NCBI GenBank assembly: GCA_944320195.1
Contig: CALUGP010000013.1
Coordinates: forward strand, 1-64,000
Length of the DNA: 64,000 bases
Reading direction: 5' to 3'
DNA from: an uncultured Prevotella sp.
GTDB lineage: Bacteria; Bacteroidota; Bacteroidia; Bacteroidales; Bacteroidaceae
Positions 25,801 to 33,979 of this stretch are shown here, piece by piece. Below the pieces are notes generated by a model. It did no database searches, was not told the origin of the DNA, and worked only from the letters and a program-made list of their open reading frames with translations. Positions within the stretch are counted from its first letter, which is position 1. The number at the start of each line of letters is the position of its first letter. Made by a program: the position numbers and the translations under genes.

Positions 25801-27546
25801 TTACCAGAAATAAGTGTAGAATGCGGCGCAAAGGGCTACTACGCCAAGTGTCGCTACCACGTCCCATTTATTCCAGCTCTTGAGTATTGAAGCCTTGTAT
25901 TCTTTCGTGAATGTGATGGCTTCGATTTGCTCGGCGCTTGGTTTTGGTGTGAACATGGATACTACAACCATAAGCAGTATAATGAATACCAGCAACCAAA
26001 CCTCGAAGATCAGCCAGTTGGTTTGCCAGAACCATGTGGTGTATTCCCAGAAAGCTCCGTCCATCGTGGCTTTGCCCGAGTTTGTGATTACGTTGGTGAG
26101 CAGGCGCAGCATGCCGATGAGGAAACCGCCGATCAGTCCCCATTCTCCGGCTTTTGGCGTTATTTTCTTTGAGAATATGCCGAGTGTGAATACGGCAACC
26201 ATGGCAGGAGCTATGAGCGACTGTATGTCTTGCAGGTAAGAGTACAGGTTGCCCATGTTCATCATTATCGGCATCCATGCAAGTCCGAGGAGCACCACAA
26301 CCACTGTTGCCACGCGGCCTACGAATACGTAGTGGCTTTCGCTCATGCCTTTCTTCATCGGCTTGTAGAAGTCTTCGGTGAACAGCGTTGCGCAACTGTT
26401 GAAGAACGCTGCCAGTGATGCCACGAGTGCGCAGATGAAGCCAACTGTTACAAGCCCCTTAACGCCGGCCGGCAGGATGTTCTTCACCATCATGGCGAAG
26501 GCCCCGTCAGTGTCGTGAGTGTTGGTTATGTCCATGATGATGCCGCTGCCTGTTTTTTGTGAAAGCGCGAACGCAACCATTCCCGGTATGAGGAACATGA
26601 ACACCGGCAGCAGTTTGAAGTATCCGGCGGCGATTGTTCCGCGGCGTGCGCGCTGCATCACCTTGGCGTTGTCCTCGCCCTTGGTCTGCCCAAGCACACG
26701 CTGCACGATGTGCTGGTCGGTACACCAGTACCAGAAGCCGATTATCGACGCGCCGAGGAATACCACGTATCCAGGGAACTGCGGATACATCGGGTCGGCC
26801 GGGTCGGTGTGGAACATGTGCGTTGTGCCGAAGCCGTCGTGGGCGGCGTTGCACACGGCCATCATCTGCGACCATCCTTCGGTTATGCTGCCGTCGCCGA
26901 GCATGCTGAGTCCCAGGAACAAAACGAGGAACGAGCCAATGATAAGAATAGGTGTCTGTATGGCAGAGAGTGTCATTACGCCCTTCATTCCGCCGAACAC
27001 AGTGAACACGGCCGTTATGGCGATGAGTCCGATTGCTCCGTACCAGAAAGGCAGTCCGAGCAAATACTCGAAGAATATGCCGCCTGTGAACGCCGTCACC
27101 GAGACTTTTGTCAGCACGTAAGCTATCAGCGTTATGATTGAAAGCCACGAGCCTGTGCGCTGCGTGTAGCGGAATTTCAGGAAGTCGGGCATGGTGATGA
27201 TTTTGCCCAGTTTGTTGTTCAGCAGTTGGTAGAAGGGCACGAAGAGCCATCCCAGTATCAGTATCATCCATCCCTGCATTTCCCAGTGGGCCATGCCTAC
27301 GCCGTCTTTTGCGCCGGTGCCTGCCAGGCCTACGAGGTGTTCAGAGCCTATGTTAGCGGCGAATATGGCGGCTCCGATGATATACCATGGTTCGCCCTTA
27401 CCGAACAGATAGTCCTGGCTGTCGGCGCCTTTCATTCTCTTCTTGTCTTTCTGTATGGCGTGGTACACCGCCCAGATTATGGCTACGACGCCAACGGCCA
27501 GCACCGCCCAGTCGAGCCAAACGAATTCATTTGTATTCCAATTCAT
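25801..27546 (-). CDS. Sodium:solute symporter, probable arabinose transporter
   Basis: 581 aa, SSS family, with about 13-14 membrane segments. It opens with FVWLDWAVLAVGVVAIIWAVYHA and has the family features GEPWYIIGAAIFAANIGSEHLVGLAGTG (sodium-site region of the first core helix), LPFWYGAIGLIAITAVFTVFGGMKGVM, and FICALVASLAAFFNSCATLFTEDFYKP. Position between galM and araR strongly suggests that L-arabinose is the substrate, as for the equivalent gene in the Bacteroides cluster. Sodium-driven uptake across the inner membrane is known for the family; arabinose specificity is inferred from context. Confidence 0.93.
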   Translation of the reverse strand: MNWNTNEFVWLDWAVLAVGVVAIIWAVYHAIQKDKKRMKGADSQDYLFGKGEPWYIIGAAIFAANIGSEHLVGLAGTGAKDGVGMAHWEMQGWMILILGWLFVPFYQLLNNKLGKIITMPDFLKFRYTQRTGSWLSIITLIAYVLTKVSVTAFTGGIFFEYLLGLPFWYGAIGLIAITAVFTVFGGMKGVMTLSAIQTPILIIGSFLVLFLGLSMLGDGSITEGWSQMMAVCNAAHDGFGTTHMFHTDPADPMYPQFPGYVVFLGASIIGFWYWCTDQHIVQRVLGQTKGEDNAKVMQRARRGTIAAGYFKLLPVFMFLIPGMVAFALSQKTGSGIIMDITNTHDTDGAFAMMVKNILPAGVKGLVTVGFICALVASLAAFFNSCATLFTEDFYKPMKKGMSESHYVFVGRVATVVVVLLGLAWMPIMMNMGNLYSYLQDIQSLIAPAMVAVFTLGIFSKKITPKAGEWGLIGGFLIGMLRLLTNVITNSGKATMDGAFWEYTTWFWQTNWLIFEVWLLVFIILLMVVVSMFTPKPSAEQIEAITFTKEYKASILKSWNKWDVVATLGVVALCAAFYTYFW

Positions 27547-27577
27547 GATGTCGAGTTATTTCATTTTTTTATTCTCA

Positions 27578-27618
27578 CTTTCTCACCTTCTTACTTTCTC
27601 ACCTTCTTGCTTTCTCAC
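27578..27618. repeat. 16-bp tandem repeat at the galM 3' end
   Basis: CTTTCTCACCTTCTTA (27578-27593), CTTTCTCACCTTCTTG (27594-27609) and CTTTCTCAC (27610-27618). On the coding strand it supplies the last dozen codons of galM (RKQEGEKVRR) and its stop. Confidence 0.8.
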
Positions 27619-28776
27619 TGAAAACTTGTACGCCACGTGGCTGTAATACTTCTCTCCTGGCTTCAGGTAGGCCGACGGCCAGTCTTTCTTGTTGGGCGAG
27701 TCGGGATACTTCTGGCTTTCAAGGCATACCGACACGTGCTTTGGATATTTCACGCCATGTTTGCACGCAACGCCCGTACCCTGGAAGTTGCCCGTGTACA
27801 CCTGCACGCCCGGTTCGTTGGTGAACATTTCGAGCATGATACCGGTCTTGGGCGAGTACAGCGATGCGGCCACGGTCTTGTCGTCGCCCTTGCCGTCCTT
27901 ATAAGTGTTAAGGCACCAGTTGTGGTCGTAACCTGAGGCATACCTTATCTGGGCGAACGCCGTGTCGTTGATAGTCTCGCTTATGGCGTGCGGCTTGCGG
28001 AAGTCCATCGGCGTGCCCTCCACGGGCAGGATTTCGCCCGTTGTCATGTATGTGGAGTCTGTCGGGGTGTAAGTGTCGGCATTGACGTAGAGCACCATGT
28101 CCATTGCCTCTTTCGACGGGTCCCCGTTCAGGTTGAAATAGCTGTGGTTCGTCATGTTCACCACGGTCTCCTTGTCAGTTGTCGCCTCGAATGTTATGTC
28201 TAGCGTGTTGTCGGCCGTCAGTCTGTAAGTAGTCGTTGCCTTCACCGTGCCGGGGAAGCCGTTGTCGCCGTCGGGCGAGGTTATTGCCAGTTGCAGCACA
28301 GAGTCGTTTGCCGTCACCACGTCATACACCTGGTACATCCAGCCCGACGGGCCGCCGTGCAGGCAGTGGCCGAAGTTGTTTGTCGGCAGTTGGTATTCTT
28401 TTCCGCCCACGGTCAGTTTGCCGTGTTTGATGCGGTTGGCGTAGCGGCCCACTGACGAGCCGTAGTCGCTGGGACTGTTCACAGAGTCGGCATACTGCGC
28501 TATGTTGTCATAGCCCAGCACCACGTCGGTTGGCTTGCCGTCCTTGTCGGGTACCACCAGCGAAACCACGCGACCACCGAAGTTGGTTATGCACGCCTCC
28601 ATGCCGCCGGCGTTTTTCAGAGTGTACAGTTTCACGGCTTTCTGGTTGATTGTCGTGTCAAAGGCAGCCGGGTCTAGTCCCGATGCGGTCAGGCCTGTGC
28701 CTGCTTCTGTCGTGCATGATGTCATTGCCGCCACGGCCATGCCCATGCCTGCGATGAATGATATTGTGCCCTTCAT
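27583..28776 (-). CDS. galM: Aldose 1-epimerase lipoprotein
   Basis: 397 aa. A lipoprotein signal (MKGTISFIAGMGMAVAAMTSC) leads into a complete galactose mutarotase fold: GGRVVSLVVPDKDGKPTDVV, SVGRYANRIKHGK, the catalytic-His regions NFGHCLHGGPSGW and MTNHSYFNLNGD, and the catalytic Glu in FTNEPGVQVYTGN. It interconverts anomers of arabinose or other aldoses, here in the envelope rather than the cytoplasm. It is the first gene of the arabinose operon. The C-terminal tail is encoded by a simple tandem repeat and looks like a recent extension beyond the usual YKFSV ending. Confidence 0.94.
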   Translation of the reverse strand: MKGTISFIAGMGMAVAAMTSCTTEAGTGLTASGLDPAAFDTTINQKAVKLYTLKNAGGMEACITNFGGRVVSLVVPDKDGKPTDVVLGYDNIAQYADSVNSPSDYGSSVGRYANRIKHGKLTVGGKEYQLPTNNFGHCLHGGPSGWMYQVYDVVTANDSVLQLAITSPDGDNGFPGTVKATTTYRLTADNTLDITFEATTDKETVVNMTNHSYFNLNGDPSKEAMDMVLYVNADTYTPTDSTYMTTGEILPVEGTPMDFRKPHAISETINDTAFAQIRYASGYDHNWCLNTYKDGKGDDKTVAASLYSPKTGIMLEMFTNEPGVQVYTGNFQGTGVACKHGVKYPKHVSVCLESQKYPDSPNKKDWPSAYLKPGEKYYSHVAYKFSVRKQEGEKVRR

Positions 28777-28788
28777 CTCGTTAGGTGT

Positions 28789-28834
28789 TAAGTATTAGTT
28801 AATAATAAGTATTAGTTATTTGGTGTAAAAGTAC
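28789..28834 (-). promoter_or_regulatory. Probable arabinose operon promoter with direct repeats
   Basis: On the minus strand TACTTTTA (inside 28822-28834) resembles a -7 box. Just downstream, TAAGTATTAGTT (plus-strand spelling) is repeated exactly at 28789-28800 and 28806-28817 with a 17-base period, between the promoter and the galM start. GTAAAA/TTTTAC symmetry also flanks the -7 region. One of these may be the AraR site; which one cannot be decided here. Confidence 0.4.
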
Positions 28835-29522
28835 AACTTAATTCGTTACGTTTTACTTTTCAGTCGTATGTTTTATGCTATTAAAATGTTTTTTTACAAC
28901 TTTTAGCCCTTTGCGCGAAGCTCTGTCCGTGCGTTATGTCTTGTGCGTGAATTGTCATTTGTTTATTGTTTATTACATGAAACGTTGCAAAATGTCAAAC
29001 GGCGAGTGTCCGTTGGAACGCTCAAAATAGCTTTGCCGCAACACCGCCGACGGCCTTCTGCTGTGCGGTTTATGGCCTTTTGCCGTGTGAAAGGCCGTCT
29101 TTCGGCTTGCGTTTGGCCGTGTTTTGGCCTTGTGATGGCCGTCATCTTGCTTTGTGTTTGCCGTCATCTTGCCTTGTGATGGCCGTCGTCTCCCGTTTTT
29201 AAGTCCGTTGCAATTGCACATGTTGACTGCGTTCAGCATTAACAGCCTCTGTTCCAGGTGTTTATGCTTGCACACTTTTCCAGGCCTTATTTTCGTCCGG
29301 TGTGCGATTATTTTGCGGCAACGCCCTTCTCTGCATTCATTAGGAATCATTGTGTAAGCAAAAAACATCGTTTCCGTTCATTGTGACATTTGCGCAAGCC
29401 GTCACCTGGCCCTACGCAAGTAGTCTGTTGTCAAGCAAGTCGCCGTTAGGGCAATGACGGCTACCAACCGCCTGACTCCCAGTAGTGTGAACACCCTGGT
29501 TTAATCGTGTCGCTCTGCATAT
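28835..29522. other. Repeat-rich intergenic gap upstream of the arabinose operon
   Basis: No gene is supported. It holds a GGCC(TTTT)GCC/AAAGGCCGTC member of the dispersed hairpin family (29070-29110) and a 22-bp tandem repeat (29116-29203). The remainder (29204-29522) shows nothing I can interpret. Confidence 0.65.
29116..29203. repeat. 22-bp tandem repeat, about four units
   Basis: Units start with GCCGT at 29116, 29138, 29160 and 29182. The middle two share GCCGTCATCTTGC(T/C)TTGTG; the first and third share the ending CTTGTGATG; the fourth decays after GCCGTCGTCT. There is no spacer diversity, so this is not a CRISPR. Confidence 0.75.
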
Positions 29523-29697
29523 GTTCGTGAGTTCGGCATAAGGAATCATCTTTCCAAATATAGAAAATCTTACCGCTTTTGCTTTTTTTGCCGCTCGGTG
29601 TCAAGCCGTCATTCCGCCGAAAAGCGGAATGACGGCTTGACACCGACTTGTAAAAAACTGACAAGTATGACATTCTTGTTATGCCGAACTCACGAAC
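29523..29697. mobile_element. MITE-like element with 19-bp perfect terminal inverted repeats
   Basis: The ends GTTCGTGAGTTCGGCATAA (29523-29541) and its exact reverse complement (29679-29697) bound 175 bp. In the centre (29596-29645) is a perfect 22-bp stem with a 6-base CGAAAA loop. There is no open reading frame and no clear target-site duplication. A non-autonomous element moved by a transposase elsewhere is the simplest reading. Confidence 0.65.
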
Positions 29698-29768
29698 TTA
29701 AAATGAAATAAACTGTATATTTCGATTATCTTACAAGGAAAATGTCATACAGAATCTAAAAAAATTAT

Positions 29769-29776
29769 TACCTTTG
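29769..29776 (+). promoter_or_regulatory. -7 box (TACCTTTG) of rnpB
   Basis: Exact TAnnTTTG, ending 7 bases before the inferred 5' end of the RNA at 29784, the right distance for a start site. Confidence 0.7.
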
Positions 29777-29783
29777 CAACTGC

Positions 29784-30166
29784 GAATACAGTGTTCTGGC
29801 CTGTCGCCGGCATCGATGGCGATGCGGGAGGAAAGTCCGGGCAGCACAGGACGCTCCACTTCTGAAAATGGAAGCTGTCGGCAACGGCAGGAAGATGCAG
29901 AAGAAAACAACCGCCTGCGCCGTAGGCGTGGGTAAGGGTGAGAAGGCGGTGTAAGAGACCACCAGCTGTCAGGTGACTGTCAGGCTGTGCAATCTGGAGG
30001 CTGCAAGTTCGCGTAAACCATCGTCTGAGGGCTGTCCGTCCGATTGCAAAAACGATGGAGGGTGGAACGCTTGAGCCGTGAAGTGATTTGCGGCGTAGAT
30101 AAATGGCAGGCACCGCATGCCAAAAGTCTTGCGGAACAGAACCCGGCTTACAGGGACACTGTATTC
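29784..30166 (+). ncRNA. rnpB: RNase P RNA (M1, bacterial class A)
   Basis: About 383 nt. This is the catalytic RNA that removes 5' leaders from pre-tRNAs. The conserved core is visible: GAGGAAAGTCCGGGC at 29829-29843, the downstream AGAGACCACCAGC region, and the 3' block ACAGAACCCGGCTTACA near 30137-30153. The ends GAATACAGTG (29784-29793) and CACTGTATTC (30157-30166) are exact complements and form helix P1, fixing both boundaries. A -7 box lies just upstream, and a T-rich stretch follows the 3' end. Confidence 0.96.
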
Positions 30167-30213
30167 CTTTTTATTTGTATTACCCATCATATGAAACGGC
30201 TACTTTACCGCCC

Positions 30214-31533
30214 ATGAAAAAACAATTAACGCGAGTAATAAACTTCCTGACCGTAGGCATTTGGCACGTGAAGCGGCAAGACGTGTCGCCATGGCTGTAT
30301 TTTCTTTACGGTGTCGTTAAGAAGCTTTTGCTCGCCGTAGAGCGTGCCACGACGAAGCGCATGGTTGATGCTGCGTCGGCACTTACTTATTCAACCCTCC
30401 TTGCCATTGTGCCCATCATGGCCGTGGTTTTCGCCATAGCACGCGGCTTTGGATACAACAAGTATATTGAAGACTGGTTTCGCGACGCACTTGCCAGTCA
30501 ACCGCAGGCGGCAGACGTGATTGTTGGTTTTGTAAACTCATACCTTGTGCATACAAAGAGCGGCATATTCTTGGGCGTGGGACTGATCTTCATGCTATGG
30601 ACGGTAATAATGCTTATAAACAACATTGAACAGACATTCAACTACATCTGGCAAGTGAAGAAGCCACGCAGCCTGTTCCGCACGATAACCGACTACATGG
30701 CCATGTTCCTGCTGGTACCGATAATAATTGTGATTACGTCTGGTGTGTCGATATTTGTGGCAACAGTGTCTGACAGTATCGAAGGATATGCATTGTTGGC
30801 TCCGGTTATGAGGTTCATCATTGCGCTGATGCCGTATTTGTTCATGTCGGCCGTGTTCATCGCACTGTATTTATTCATGCCAAACACAAAAGTCAGGCTG
30901 GGGTGTGCCATTGTGCCAGGCATACTTGCCGGCGTTGCAATGCAGGGTCTGCAACTTGTTTACATCCATTCACAGATTTGGGTGAGCAGTTACAACGCCA
31001 TCTATGGTTCGTTTGCCGCCTTGCCACTGTTTATGTTGTGGGTGCAGATTTCATGGACCATATGCCTGTTCGGTGCCGAACTTTGCTATACGAGCCAAAA
31101 CCTTGAAGACTATGCCTTCAGGGCCAAGACGGAAGAGATAAGCCACCGTTATCGCCTGATGATGAGCGTAATGCTGGCAAGCCTAATCTGCAAGCGGTTT
31201 GAAGAAGGTGCCCGGCCTTACACGGCGTTGGAACTGAAGTTGAAAACCGGAATACCCGTAAGAATAGTCAACGACCTTCTTTATGAGCTTACGCAAGTAC
31301 ATATAATAATAGAAGTGACAAGCGACGAGAAAGGGGAGGAGAGCATGTATCAGCCGGCAGAGTCAACGGAAAGACTTAGCGTAGGAACGCTGATAGACCG
31401 TTTGGAATCACAGGGCAAATGGACTATAGAACTGGACATGCACATGCTGGCTACAGAGAATTGGAAGCACGTGATAAAATCGCGTTTGGAATACCTGGAC
31501 GCGCAGCATGCCGTGTTGCTGAAAGACATGTAA
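30214..31533 (+). CDS. YihY/BrkB-family inner-membrane protein
   Basis: 439 aa from ATG 30214 (MKKQLTRVINFL). The family core (about residues 45-320) has six hydrophobic segments and the typical motifs ASALTYSTLLAIVPIMAVVFA, WTVIMLINNIEQTFNYIW and YGSFAALPLFMLWVQISWTICLFGAEL. YihY proteins were once annotated as RNase BN, but that is not supported; the function is unknown. A C-terminal soluble region of about 110 residues (RYRLMMSVMLASLICKRFEE onward) resembles a winged helix and is common in Bacteroidota members. The start is only 47 bases after rnpB, so readthrough from the rnpB promoter is possible. The in-frame extension to 30103 runs into rnpB and is rejected. Confidence 0.9.
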   Translation: MKKQLTRVINFLTVGIWHVKRQDVSPWLYFLYGVVKKLLLAVERATTKRMVDAASALTYSTLLAIVPIMAVVFAIARGFGYNKYIEDWFRDALASQPQAADVIVGFVNSYLVHTKSGIFLGVGLIFMLWTVIMLINNIEQTFNYIWQVKKPRSLFRTITDYMAMFLLVPIIIVITSGVSIFVATVSDSIEGYALLAPVMRFIIALMPYLFMSAVFIALYLFMPNTKVRLGCAIVPGILAGVAMQGLQLVYIHSQIWVSSYNAIYGSFAALPLFMLWVQISWTICLFGAELCYTSQNLEDYAFRAKTEEISHRYRLMMSVMLASLICKRFEEGARPYTALELKLKTGIPVRIVNDLLYELTQVHIIIEVTSDEKGEESMYQPAESTERLSVGTLIDRLESQGKWTIELDMHMLATENWKHVIKSRLEYLDAQHAVLLKDM

Positions 31534-31553
31534 CGGCATGACGGAAACGCTGC

Positions 31554-31949
31554 TCACTTGCCGGAGTAATCAGATACCGCTTTTATATACCGTTCAATGT
31601 CATAGTCGTACATCTTCTTTATATTGGCTTTATCAACAGCCTTTGCAACTGCAAAATAGACAGTAACAAAAATTACACCGAGCAACACGCCGAGAAACAA
31701 GACTTTCACCCCGTCACCGAAACCTGACAATATAATCACTGGCATCACAAGTATTATGCCTGGAACGACAAGGTTCTTGCCGCGCTCTTCTCCACGGTCA
31801 AGAATCCGTTGCTTGTCATATACATATTCTTTGACTTTTGCCTCGGTGGTGGCATAGTCTTCTGCACGCGGAAAGTCGGCATCATCCTTGTGGCTTTCCA
31901 TCTTTTCCGTTATAGAATGCTCCCAGTCTGTAATTCTGTTTATTTCCAT
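31554..31949 (-). CDS. Small two-helix membrane protein, unknown
   Basis: 131 aa from ATG 31949 (MEINRITDWEHSITEKMESH). A charged N-terminal 65 residues with coiled-coil character (AEDYATTEAKVKEYVYDKQRI without the last I) is followed by two adjacent transmembrane helices (LVVPGIILVMPVIILSGFG and VLFLGVLLGVIFVTVYFAVA) and a short charged tail. I do not recognise a family. It converges on yihY with a 20-base gap. The N-terminal extension to 31997 is not favoured. Confidence 0.65.
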   Translation of the reverse strand: MEINRITDWEHSITEKMESHKDDADFPRAEDYATTEAKVKEYVYDKQRILDRGEERGKNLVVPGIILVMPVIILSGFGDGVKVLFLGVLLGVIFVTVYFAVAKAVDKANIKKMYDYDIERYIKAVSDYSGK

Positions 31950-32003
31950 ACTTGCTTTAATTTTTGCCAAAGGTATAACAAGAATGGTGAAACTCAAAAT
32001 AAA

Positions 32004-32035
32004 TTTGGAAGAAATGAAAATAATTACTACTTTTG
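32004..32035 (+). promoter_or_regulatory. Promoter of the DUF1232 gene
   Basis: TTTG at 32004-32007 and TACTTTTG at 32028-32035, 20 bases apart; ATG at 32072. Confidence 0.7.
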
Positions 32036-32071
32036 TACCAAATTAATCACACTATTAAAACTATCAAGAAT

Positions 32072-32461
32072 ATGAATTTACCAGATTTCATGTCATATTC
32101 AAATAAGTTCACGGCAAGTGAATTCATTGAAAAAATATCAAAGATAGCCAAGAGGGCAGGGGCCAAACTGGTTTACGCCGCGTTGATATTGTACTATACG
32201 TTGCAAAGCGACAAGATACCGGTAAAGGATAAAGCTATCATTATAGGCGCACTGGGATATCTTATAAGTCCGTTGGACGTGATACCCGATGCCATTCCCA
32301 TTGCCGGACTCGGCGATGATTTGGCCGTGCTGATATATGTTTTAAACAAAGTGTGGGGCAGCGTGTCGGAAGAGATAAAGGAAAAGGCAAAATCAAAGCT
32401 CGACAAGTGGTTTGACGAAGACGAGATAGCCGAAATAAATACACTTTTTGACAAAGAATAA
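32072..32461 (+). CDS. YkvA-like DUF1232 membrane protein
   Basis: 129 aa from ATG 32072. The DUF1232 signature is clear: IPVKDKAIIIGALGYLISPL followed by DVIPDAIPIAGLGDDLAVL, with one or two hydrophobic helices. The C-terminal helix is charged (EEIKEKAKSKLDKWFDEDE). The function of the family is unknown; members are found in many bacteria and plants. The cupin gene starts 10 bases after the stop, and the pseudouridine synthase follows, so all three may be one transcript from the promoter at 32004-32035. Confidence 0.9.
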   Translation: MNLPDFMSYSNKFTASEFIEKISKIAKRAGAKLVYAALILYYTLQSDKIPVKDKAIIIGALGYLISPLDVIPDAIPIAGLGDDLAVLIYVLNKVWGSVSEEIKEKAKSKLDKWFDEDEIAEINTLFDKE

Positions 32462-32471
32462 GAAAAAGATT

Positions 32472-32819
32472 ATGGTAATAGACTTTGACAACATAAAAGA
32501 AGACTGCATACAAGGATTTAAAGGCGGACGCGGCGAATTGCTGACCCGTAATTATGTTGACGGCAAGTGCAAGATCATGATGAGCTGCCTGCGCCCGGGA
32601 GCATCGAGCGGTTTGCATGGGCATGAAGGAAACAGCGAGATAGTGTACATCATCAGCGGAACGGCCACGTTTAATTATGACGGCATTACCGAAACTGTCG
32701 GACAAGGCCAAGTGCACTATTGCCCTGAAGGGCACTCGCACTATATGGAAAACAATACCGACACAGACTTGCATTATCTGGCAATAGTCCCTGAACATCA
32801 TGTCAAACCTGAAGTGTAA
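32472..32819 (+). CDS. Cupin-domain protein, WbuC-like
   Basis: 115 aa from ATG 32472. The two cupin motifs are visible: SGLHGHEGNSEIVYIISGTA (motif 1 with metal-binding His, His and Glu) and GQGQVHYCPEGHSHYMEN (motif 2). The small single-domain form with PEGHSHYMENN resembles the WbuC group, sometimes found near polysaccharide genes, though none are here. Enzymatic role unknown. It lies between DUF1232 and the pseudouridine synthase, 8 bases before the latter. Confidence 0.82.
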   Translation: MVIDFDNIKEDCIQGFKGGRGELLTRNYVDGKCKIMMSCLRPGASSGLHGHEGNSEIVYIISGTATFNYDGITETVGQGQVHYCPEGHSHYMENNTDTDLHYLAIVPEHHVKPEV

Positions 32820-32827
32820 AATGAATC

Positions 32828-33727
32828 ATGCAAAGAGAGGATAACAGGAAAACAAACACAGAATACACATACTTGCAGGTAACAGCAGAAAGCCCTCTGT
32901 TAGAGTTCCTTCTTGCAAACATCAAGAATGAGAGCCGTACTAAAATCAAAGCGACATTGCGCGGACGAGGAATCAAGGTTAACGGTAAGTTTGTCACCCA
33001 GTTTGACTTTCCGCTGAAACCGGGAATGAAGATTGCCGTAAGTAAAAGCAAACGTAACAATCTGCAACTCAACAGCCGATACGTAAAACTTGTATATGAA
33101 GACAGGCATCTTGTTGTTGTTGAAAAAAACATAGGCATATTGTCAATGGCGGCAGGGCACAGTTCGTTAAACGTAAAGTCCGTTCTTGACGACTATTTCC
33201 ATAAAAGCCATCAGCATTGTAACGCCCATGTTGTACACAGGCTTGACCGCGATACCAGCGGTCTTATGGTATATGCCAAGAATATGGAGACAGAACAGAT
33301 TCTGGAACACAACTGGCATGACATTGTCTACGACCGGCGCTATGTGGCAGTTGTAAGCGGAGAAATGGAGGAAGACGGCGGCACCATAGCCAATTGGCTT
33401 AAAGACAACAAGTCATACATAACATATTCTTCGCCTGTTGATAATGGCGGAAAGTATGCAGTAACACATTTTCACACTCTCGCAAGAACGACCGATTACA
33501 GCCTTGTAGAATATCGTCTTGAGACAGGGCGTAAAAACCAAATACGTGTGCATTCAGCCGACATGGGACATCCTGTATGTGGTGACATTAAATACGGTAA
33601 CGGGGATAATCCGCTCCACAGACTTTGTCTACATGCATATATGTTATGTTTTTACCATCCAATTACGGGAGAACGTATGGAGTTTGAGACACCCATACCA
33701 TCATCGTTCAAGAGCTTGTTCAAATAA
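32828..33727 (+). CDS. RluA/RluD-family pseudouridine synthase
   Basis: 299 aa. It converts uridine to pseudouridine in rRNA or tRNA. An S4-like N-terminal RNA-binding region (about residues 20-75) is followed by the catalytic domain with VHRLDRDTSGL at 136-146; the Asp of HRLD (residue 140) is the catalytic residue. LVEYRLETGRKNQIRVH and GHPVCGDIKYG are the other family motifs. Target position (RluC, RluD or another type) cannot be given. Confidence 0.93.
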   Translation: MQREDNRKTNTEYTYLQVTAESPLLEFLLANIKNESRTKIKATLRGRGIKVNGKFVTQFDFPLKPGMKIAVSKSKRNNLQLNSRYVKLVYEDRHLVVVEKNIGILSMAAGHSSLNVKSVLDDYFHKSHQHCNAHVVHRLDRDTSGLMVYAKNMETEQILEHNWHDIVYDRRYVAVVSGEMEEDGGTIANWLKDNKSYITYSSPVDNGGKYAVTHFHTLARTTDYSLVEYRLETGRKNQIRVHSADMGHPVCGDIKYGNGDNPLHRLCLHAYMLCFYHPITGERMEFETPIPSSFKSLFK

Positions 33728-33744
33728 AAACGTATAATTTGTTA

Positions 33745-33897
33745 ATGGAAAGTTTCGCATATTATATATTTTGCATCATCGCAGCCATAATAGGCATAGT
33801 CATTTTTAAAAAAGTAGCCGGCTGCTTGATGAAATCCTTATTTTTCGCCTTAATTATAGCTGTGTTGGCTGCAATATATTTCTGGTGTTTCAAATAA
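33745..33897 (+). CDS. 50-residue membrane protein
   Basis: A short ORF (MESFAYYIFCIIAAIIGIVI, then FKKVAGCLMKSLFFALIIAV and LAAIYFWCFK) with two hydrophobic helices separated by a KK/K turn, starting 17 bases after the pseudouridine synthase stop. Its codon use and hydrophobicity look like a real small membrane protein, and similar two-helix proteins are often found at this size in Bacteroidales. I know no function. It is the kind of gene that automatic annotation skips. Confidence 0.55.
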   Translation: MESFAYYIFCIIAAIIGIVIFKKVAGCLMKSLFFALIIAVLAAIYFWCFK

Positions 33898-33979
33898 TCC
33901 GTACGATATGCTTACGGCGTAAGTGCCCAATAGAGCAAGAAACGCTAAAACGAGTAGATTGAAAAATTAGATTACTACT

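Noticed and set aside
26507..27271. Long minus-strand frame inside the symporter gene
   Set aside because: A shadow of the GC-rich symporter sequence in another frame; product is Arg/His-rich with no domain, while the symporter frame is continuous and typical.
29116..29203. Possible CRISPR array
   Set aside because: The units are contiguous 22-mers with no spacers between them and no cas genes are in the window. It is a plain tandem repeat.
30103..30213. N-terminal extension of the YihY protein
   Set aside because: The added 37 codons lie in and just after the rnpB gene and carry no conserved sequence; ATG 30214 begins the recognisable protein.
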